Assembly: GCF_036647415.1 (NCBI RefSeq)
Contig: NZ_JAVXKG010000001.1
Coordinates: 62,001-126,000 of the forward strand
DNA: 64,000 nucleotides
Source: Empedobacter sp036647415
GTDB taxonomy: Bacteria; Bacteroidota; Bacteroidia; Flavobacteriales; Weeksellaceae
Direction: 5' to 3'
The position numbers and the translations under genes were made by a program. The notes under the pieces were generated by a model, which ran no database searches, had not been told where the DNA came from, and saw only the letters and a list, made by a program, of their open reading frames with translations. Positions 59,336 to 64,000 of this stretch are shown in pieces (within the stretch, counting starts at the first letter, position 1; the number at the start of each line of letters is the position of its first letter).

Positions 59336-60137
59336 TTAGTAAAGGTTTTAAGTTCATTTTGTTCAAATATATTGGCGCCTGCTCTTCTAAGATTAATGAA
59401 ATCTGGTTAAATTGATTATTTTTCAATAAACTTCCAATTTTAAAATCTGTATAACAATAATCAAGAAATTGGAGAATATTTCCTTTCGGTATTTTTAAAT
59501 CATTTGTAAAATAATAGTCTGTGAAATAATTATTTAATAATGAAATCTGATTGTATTTGTCTTTTTTAGTTGTTTTTAAAAAGTATTTATATCTTTGAAT
59601 TTCTTTATCAGAAATCTGATCTAATAAAGCTATAACGTTTTCATAACGAACTGTCACGCCCAAACTCCGAAGATAGCCTGCTACAAAATATCCTTTTACC
59701 AAATCATTTTTAAACTCTTCATTAATTCCCAAACTTCTATTTATTTTTTGTGATTGAGTTTCTTCTTTACTTACGTTATCTTTCCAATATTTTTTGAGTG
59801 GTTTTATATTTGTTTCCGCCAATTCTATCACTTCAATATTTACATGAACATCAATAAAACCTTTGTTAATCATATTTTTAGTGATTTTTATTTGACGTTC
59901 TATAATTCCGATTTGTTTAAAAATTAATTCATCACCTTCGTTCACTTTTATAGAAAACAAACCATTTTCGTCGGCTTTTGTACGAGCATTTGTTGTCGTA
60001 TTTTCAATCAAAAAGCCATCGAGATTGATAATTTCATCAGCATCATCCACAATAATTTTTCCCGAAATTAAAGTTGATTGAGCGTGTATTGTTATGCTAA
60101 AAAGAAAAAATAAATTGTAAAGTAAAGTTCTATTCAT
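59328..60137 (-). CDS. Secreted carboxypeptidase-regulatory-like domain protein, paralogue 1
   Basis: A 269-residue exported protein and the first gene of the array. It has a signal peptide (about 1-19, ending IHAQ), a beta-domain (about 21-110) nearly matching paralogue 2, a middle segment unlike the others (KGYFVAGYLRSLGV and LDQISDKEIQRYKYF), and the common C-terminal block (YYFTNDLKIPKGNI, FLDYCYTDFKIGSL, EEQAPIYLNK). No promoter box was identified in the 200 bp shared with divergent radA. Function unknown. Confidence 0.85.
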   Translation of the reverse strand: MNRTLLYNLFFLFSITIHAQSTLISGKIIVDDADEIINLDGFLIENTTTNARTKADENGLFSIKVNEGDELIFKQIGIIERQIKITKNMINKGFIDVHVNIEVIELAETNIKPLKKYWKDNVSKEETQSQKINRSLGINEEFKNDLVKGYFVAGYLRSLGVTVRYENVIALLDQISDKEIQRYKYFLKTTKKDKYNQISLLNNYFTDYYFTNDLKIPKGNILQFLDYCYTDFKIGSLLKNNQFNQISLILEEQAPIYLNKMNLKPLLND

Positions 60138-60312
60138 TTAGGTTAAATTATTTCATTAAAAATAATCGAGAAAACAATTGAAATTCAATATTTAACTCAA
60201 CTTTATCTAAAGTTCAAAAAGTGTTAAAAAAGCGATTTATTGTTAACTATTTTTGATTGTTGTATTAAAATTTTTCACAAATTAAACACCATATCTTGTC
60301 GCTATAAAAGCT

Positions 60313-60320
60313 TATTTTTG
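60313..60320 (+). promoter_or_regulatory. Possible -7 element of radA
   Basis: TATTTTTG fits TAnnTTTG and ends 17 nt before the radA ATG. The nearest upstream TTG (60296-60298) is only 14 nt away, shorter than usual. Confidence 0.4.
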
Positions 60321-60337
60321 TTAGATAATTTTAAACT

Positions 60338-61702
60338 ATGGCTAAAACAAAAACTACTTTTTTCTGTCAAAACTGCGGTACACAGACCTCTCAATGGATG
60401 GGACAATGCAAAAGTTGTGGAGAATGGAACACCATTGTAGAAGAAATTGTAGACAAAGGCGAAGACAAAAAGACGTGGAAAGATAAATCGGAGAAAAAAG
60501 AGAAAACTTTTGCATTAAACATTAGGGAAATAAATCCGTTAGGTGAAATTCGTATTTCGACTAAAAACCAAGAATTAGACAGAGTTTTAGGTGGAGGAAT
60601 TGTTCCTGGATCGGTAATTTTAGTTGGTGGAGAACCTGGTGTTGGTAAATCGACACTGATGTTACAAGTTGCCCTAAAATTAGATACGATTAAAATTTTG
60701 TATGTTTCTGGAGAAGAATCTGTTTCGCAAGTAAAACTTCGTGCAGAACGCATCGGAATTGAATCTGATCAATGTTTTATTTTACCTGAAACAAATACTC
60801 AAAAAATATTTACGCACGCAAAAGAAATTCATCCTCAACTGATTGTTGTAGATTCTGTGCAAACTTTACAGACGTCTTATGTAGAATCTTCTCCTGGAAG
60901 TATTTCGCAAATTAGAGAAACTACTTTTGAGCTAATTCAATATGCAAAAGAAACCAATACACCCATTATTTTAATTGGTCATATTACCAAAGAAGGTGTA
61001 ATTGCTGGACCAAAAATTTTGGAACACATGGTAGATGTCGTACTACAATTTGAGGGCGATCGTAATCATATTTATCGAATTTTACGTGCCAATAAAAACC
61101 GTTTTGGTTCGACTGCCGAAATCGGAATTTATGAAATGCAAGGTGCGGGTTTACGAGAAGTTACGAATCCGTCCGAAGTCTTAATCACAAAGAAAGATGA
61201 ATTACTAAGTGGAAATGCAATTGCAGCGACTTTAGAAGGTGTTCGTCCGATGTTAATTGAAATTCAGGCCTTAGTTTCAACTGCTGTTTATGGTACGCCA
61301 CAACGTACTGCAACTGGTTTTGATGCAAAAAGATTAAACATGTTATTGGCTGTTTTAGAAAAACGTGCTGGTTTCCGATTGAATATGAAAGATGTTTTCC
61401 TTAACATAACAGGTGGTATTCGTGTTGATGATCCTGCAATAGATTTGGCTGTTATTGCTGCAATTTTATCGTCGAGTGAGGATTCTGCGGTTCCAGATAA
61501 TTGTTGTTTTGCTGGCGAAGTTGGTTTGAGTGGAGAAATACGTGCTGTAAACCGTGTTGAACAACGAATTACCGAAGCCGAAAAATTAGGTTTTGATGCT
61601 ATTTTTGTTTCAAAATATAACAAAATTAAAGACACCGATTTTGGAATTAAAATTGTTAGAATCTCTAAAGTTGAAGATATTTATCGCATGTTGTTTCAAT
61701 AG
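60338..61702 (+). CDS. radA: DNA repair protein RadA
   Basis: A 454-residue ATPase that helps process recombination intermediates. The N-terminal zinc finger is C-x2-C...C-x2-C (FCQNCG, CKSCGEW). The RecA-like core has Walker A GGEPGVGKST, and the RadA-specific KNRFG motif (ANKNRFGSTAE) follows. The C-terminal Lon-protease-like domain (about 285-454) lacks protease function in the family. A frame starting at 60240 overlaps it, but this start gives the family's usual N-terminus. Divergent from the paralogue array. Confidence 0.97.
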   Translation: MAKTKTTFFCQNCGTQTSQWMGQCKSCGEWNTIVEEIVDKGEDKKTWKDKSEKKEKTFALNIREINPLGEIRISTKNQELDRVLGGGIVPGSVILVGGEPGVGKSTLMLQVALKLDTIKILYVSGEESVSQVKLRAERIGIESDQCFILPETNTQKIFTHAKEIHPQLIVVDSVQTLQTSYVESSPGSISQIRETTFELIQYAKETNTPIILIGHITKEGVIAGPKILEHMVDVVLQFEGDRNHIYRILRANKNRFGSTAEIGIYEMQGAGLREVTNPSEVLITKKDELLSGNAIAATLEGVRPMLIEIQALVSTAVYGTPQRTATGFDAKRLNMLLAVLEKRAGFRLNMKDVFLNITGGIRVDDPAIDLAVIAAILSSSEDSAVPDNCCFAGEVGLSGEIRAVNRVEQRITEAEKLGFDAIFVSKYNKIKDTDFGIKIVRISKVEDIYRMLFQ

Positions 61703-61712
61703 ATTAAACGTA

Positions 61713-61745
61713 AAAAAAGTAGAAGATTATTCTCCTACTTTTTTA
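61713..61745. terminator. Intrinsic terminator overlapping a gene end
   Basis: AAAAAGTAG / CTACTTTTT with an interrupted inner stem and an ATTATT loop, T-runs on both sides. It ends radA; on the minus strand it overlaps the last codons of the Ig-like lipoprotein gene. Confidence 0.75.
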
Positions 61746-63487
61746 TTATTTCCTTTTCCAGAAGTCGTTCGCTCCTCGCCTTCTTTCAATTGTCCTTTTC
61801 GTATTCTATTTTTATCCGAATCTGGATTATCACTAGGTAAAGCAACAGGTTGATTGGCTTCTCCTAAAACCCATGTTTCGGCAGCATCCCACATTGCGCG
61901 TACTTTTATTGGCTCTGGATATAGATAAATTGGCTCTGGTTGCAGTCCCGTCAAGAAATCGCCCGTATCCCATTTTCCATTTGCATTTTCATCAACCAAT
62001 AATCTAAAAAGATATTCACCTGGTTCAATAAAATTAAATTCAAAATAATTTTTCCCTGCTGGATTATAAATTTCATCAAGAATCGTAAAATCTTTATCTG
62101 CTTTCAAAAATTGTAAAATAAATGGTTTTGTCGGAGCATTCTGAACCGTTAATTTTAAATGTCCAAAATCACCTCGCGTTCCCGTTTTTATTGGATAAGC
62201 CAATGTATCATTTTTTTCACCTAAGACATCAGTCAAAGCTTTTGGATAGATATTCACTTCAAAATTTTGATCCAACGCTTTTTCAAAACTAAACAAGACA
62301 TTTTGACGATTAATCGTATCAATAGATACTTTGAATGGAATGGCTATCGAATCTTTGAAAACATGAATTTTTGTATGATCTATGGCAACAATTGGTGCTG
62401 TTCCTTGTATTTTGAACGCTTTATTTGGTGCTAATTTTTTATCATTAAGAGGTTTAAATTCTAACTTATATTCCTCAGCCGACTTTGTATACAAGGCAGT
62501 TATTGTATCTTTTTTATCTTTATGTTGAACAAGAAAATTAAAACGTCCCGATTTTCCTACAATGGTATCAACCTTTGGATTAAACCAAAAATTAATAGAA
62601 TCTTTCTTCGGAAATTTTTCAATAGTTGCTGTTTTAAATTCTTTAGAAAGAGATGTAATTGTTACATCATCTGTTGCACCAGTTGTTTTGAAAACAATCA
62701 ATCCATTTCTTTTAAAACTTGCTTCGGGCTTGCGATATGCAGGTTTTTGATTAAATAGATTTAAGTTTTCTTGTTGATTTTCTTTTAACTCGATTGGATC
62801 ATTTTTAAACGCAAAACGTTCTTTTCCAAAATCAAATTGTACATTTTCAACCTTATCCTCAAAGGCAATCAATTTGTATTTACCAGCTGCCAAATAATTT
62901 AATTGATATTCACCTTTTTCATTAACACGCGCAATGTAATAAGGTTTTTTTTGTAAAACGATACTGTCCTTATACTCCTCATTTACTTTATACAAACCAA
63001 CTAAAACCTTTTCTGGTAGTTTAAAATCATAAGAAGAATTTACTCGTCCAGCTATTTTTAATGAATCAATAAAATCTCCTGTCGAAAAAACATACTGAAA
63101 GTTTGATAATTTATTATTTTCATTAAAATCCTGAACCGCATCACCAAAATTGAAACTATATGTTGTATTTGGTAATAATTCTTCTTGAAATTTTATCGAA
63201 ATAAATTTCTTTGCCATAGCCTGAGGCGTTACAATTGGCGGTATTTGAAACGATGGCGATACAACAACATTTTTGCTATATTCTTTCAGTACCACATACT
63301 CATCAAAATTGATAATCGCTTCTTTTATATTAACATCAACATTGGTTGCCAATGTATCTGGATCTGCATTTATAAAAACCGGAGGCGTTTCATCTTTTGG
63401 TCCACCAGTTGGAGAACCTTGTCTAGCACAAGATAAAACCGTAATTAAGGTTATCATTAAAAGCGAAAAACGTGTCGTCTTATTCAT
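61727..63487 (-). CDS. Large Ig-like (Big_5) domain lipoprotein
   Basis: A 586-residue predicted lipoprotein. Signal MNKTTRFSLLMITLITV with lipobox LSC (Cys20), then the tail RQGSPTGGPKDETPPVF. The segment about 33-130 (DTLATNVDVNIKEAIINFDE, then FNFGDAVQDFNENN) matches the SbsA Ig-like/Big_5 domain common in Bacteroidota. The rest is beta-rich, with a late DENANGKWDTGDF segment resembling a calcium-binding loop, and a basic, Gly-rich C-terminus. Probably a surface or outer-membrane-associated protein of unknown role. It follows comF in the same direction (27 bp gap). Confidence 0.85.
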   Translation of the reverse strand: MNKTTRFSLLMITLITVLSCARQGSPTGGPKDETPPVFINADPDTLATNVDVNIKEAIINFDEYVVLKEYSKNVVVSPSFQIPPIVTPQAMAKKFISIKFQEELLPNTTYSFNFGDAVQDFNENNKLSNFQYVFSTGDFIDSLKIAGRVNSSYDFKLPEKVLVGLYKVNEEYKDSIVLQKKPYYIARVNEKGEYQLNYLAAGKYKLIAFEDKVENVQFDFGKERFAFKNDPIELKENQQENLNLFNQKPAYRKPEASFKRNGLIVFKTTGATDDVTITSLSKEFKTATIEKFPKKDSINFWFNPKVDTIVGKSGRFNFLVQHKDKKDTITALYTKSAEEYKLEFKPLNDKKLAPNKAFKIQGTAPIVAIDHTKIHVFKDSIAIPFKVSIDTINRQNVLFSFEKALDQNFEVNIYPKALTDVLGEKNDTLAYPIKTGTRGDFGHLKLTVQNAPTKPFILQFLKADKDFTILDEIYNPAGKNYFEFNFIEPGEYLFRLLVDENANGKWDTGDFLTGLQPEPIYLYPEPIKVRAMWDAAETWVLGEANQPVALPSDNPDSDKNRIRKGQLKEGEERTTSGKGNNKKVGE

Positions 63488-63514
63488 GTGTGCAAGTTAA
63501 TAAAAAGCTTGTTA

Positions 63515-64000
63515 TTAAGCACAAGCAATGGTGATTACACTTATCTTAAAATTTGAATTTTTATTGAATAGATGAACAGCTGAAGCAATTGTAGCACCAG
63601 TTGTTACAACATCATCAATCAAAATATAGTGTCCTGCTTTGAGATTTGAATTGATTTCAAAAGTATCTTTTAAATTTTCTAATCGATGTGCTTTATCCTC
63701 ATTAACTTGAGAAAAATGATATTTTACTCGAGTTAAACCATCTCCAAAATAATTAATTTGATTGATTTCTGCTAATCTACGTGCAAAATCTTCTACCTGA
63801 TTATAACCTCTCTTTTTTAATCGTTTTGGATGAAGAGGAATAGGAATTATTCCGTCATATTTGCTCAAATCAAACTTTATTAATTGAGCTAAATCTAGAC
63901 CAATTTCTGGACGATTTTTATATTTCATTTCATGTAAAACAGTTTGCGTAACATTATGATGTTTAAAATGTAATAATGAAAATGCTTTTTCTATCTCACA
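63515..64000 (-). CDS. ComF family phosphoribosyltransferase-like protein, incomplete
   Basis: The frame stays open upstream of the internal Met at 63928 to the window's last base (24 more codons, including EKAFSLLHFKHHNVTQ), so the true start and N-terminal zinc-binding region lie outside; 161 residues are visible. It has the phosphoribosyltransferase signature YILIDDVVTTGATI, with ALKY/EMKYKNRPEIG upstream and IPLHPKRLKKRGYNQ, all diagnostic for ComF/GntX proteins. ComF is linked to DNA uptake in naturally competent bacteria; in most Bacteroidota its role is untested. Confidence 0.9.
   Translation of the reverse strand, partial: CEIEKAFSLLHFKHHNVTQTVLHEMKYKNRPEIGLDLAQLIKFDLSKYDGIIPIPLHPKRLKKRGYNQVEDFARRLAEINQINYFGDGLTRVKYHFSQVNEDKAHRLENLKDTFEINSNLKAGHYILIDDVVTTGATIASAVHLFNKNSNFKISVITIACA

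Noticed and set aside
56997..60137. Polymorphic toxin array
   Set aside because: The C-terminal block is conserved and the middle varies, there is no toxin or immunity motif, and each member has its own Sec signal.
60240..60440. 66-residue plus-strand ORF before radA
   Set aside because: It overlaps the RadA zinc-finger coding region in another frame and has no conserved features.
60391..61635. Minus-strand ORFs of 115-120 residues within radA
   Set aside because: They are antisense shadows of a highly conserved gene.
1..64000. CRISPR arrays, IS elements, prophage or integron structures
   Set aside because: No regular direct repeats with spacers, transposase, integrase or phage structural genes were seen on either strand.

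Overview
The window is a low-G+C chromosomal segment of a member of the Bacteroidota, class Flavobacteriia. A Weeksellaceae genus such as Empedobacter or a Chryseobacterium relative is plausible, but this is judged from protein character only. The evidence is: repeated Bacteroidota-type promoters (TTG, a spacer of about 17-24 nt, then TAnnTTTG); flavobacterial families (DUF4270 lipoprotein, IPExxxVDY-like protein beside rnc and pyk, carboxypeptidase-regulatory-domain proteins, secreted prolyl oligopeptidase); and a mevalonate-type HMG-CoA synthase. There are no rRNAs, insertion sequences, phage genes or CRISPR arrays.

Layout. 0-6.6 kb: an incomplete lipoprotein gene, a single-pass membrane protein, two tandem small lipoproteins, a zinc alcohol dehydrogenase, an exported protein and a secreted prolyl endopeptidase. 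6.7-19.2 kb: housekeeping and transport genes (MATE exporter, HMG-CoA synthase, DUF308 protein, cardiolipin synthase, tRNA-Phe, a PMI-like cupin with a nucleotidyltransferase, der, tRNA-Arg, a binding-protein/MepB pair, pheS, and an ABC ATPase/membrane protein pair).

19.3-41.0 kb: a large Wzx/Wzy-type surface polysaccharide locus, all on the minus strand. In transcription order it holds manC; then, after a terminator and a new promoter, a nucleotidyltransferase, a nucleotide-sugar epimerase, a UDP-HexNAc dehydrogenase, rmlB-rmlC-rmlA, wzx, a GT2, wzy and two GT4 genes. Next comes an amidotransferase/HisH/HisF trio, then a 4,6-dehydratase, a cupin, a 2-epimerase, an RmlD-like reductase and a WbuB-like transferase. 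It ends with a PglC-like initiating transferase, a PglD-like acetyltransferase and a PglE-like aminotransferase. Together these predict a repeat unit begun on a bacillosamine-type sugar and containing a 6-deoxy-L-HexNAc that may carry an acetamidino group, a uronic acid or HexNAcA, and a dTDP-6-deoxyhexose. No export genes (wza/wzc type), no PglF-type dehydratase and no dedicated rmlD are present.

41.1-56.9 kb: core metabolism and cell-envelope supply (pyk, an IPExxxVDY-like gene, rnc, fabF, acpP, pckA, a trmN6-type methylase, a sensor kinase, riboflavin synthase, glmS, DUF4270, a GT5-like half protein, panC, panD, a flippase-like protein). 56.9-60.1 kb: four overlapping tandem paralogues of secreted proteins with a carboxypeptidase-regulatory-like domain, plus a possible 42-residue membrane peptide. 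60.3-64.0 kb: radA, a large Ig-like lipoprotein and an incomplete comF.

The observations most worth following are the acetamidino-sugar module with a HisF paralogue that lacks the cyclase Asp11, the separated reductase and cupin partners of a CapF-like function, the split ManC/PMI pair with duplicated nucleotidyltransferases, the palindrome upstream of manC, and the translationally coupled four-paralogue array.
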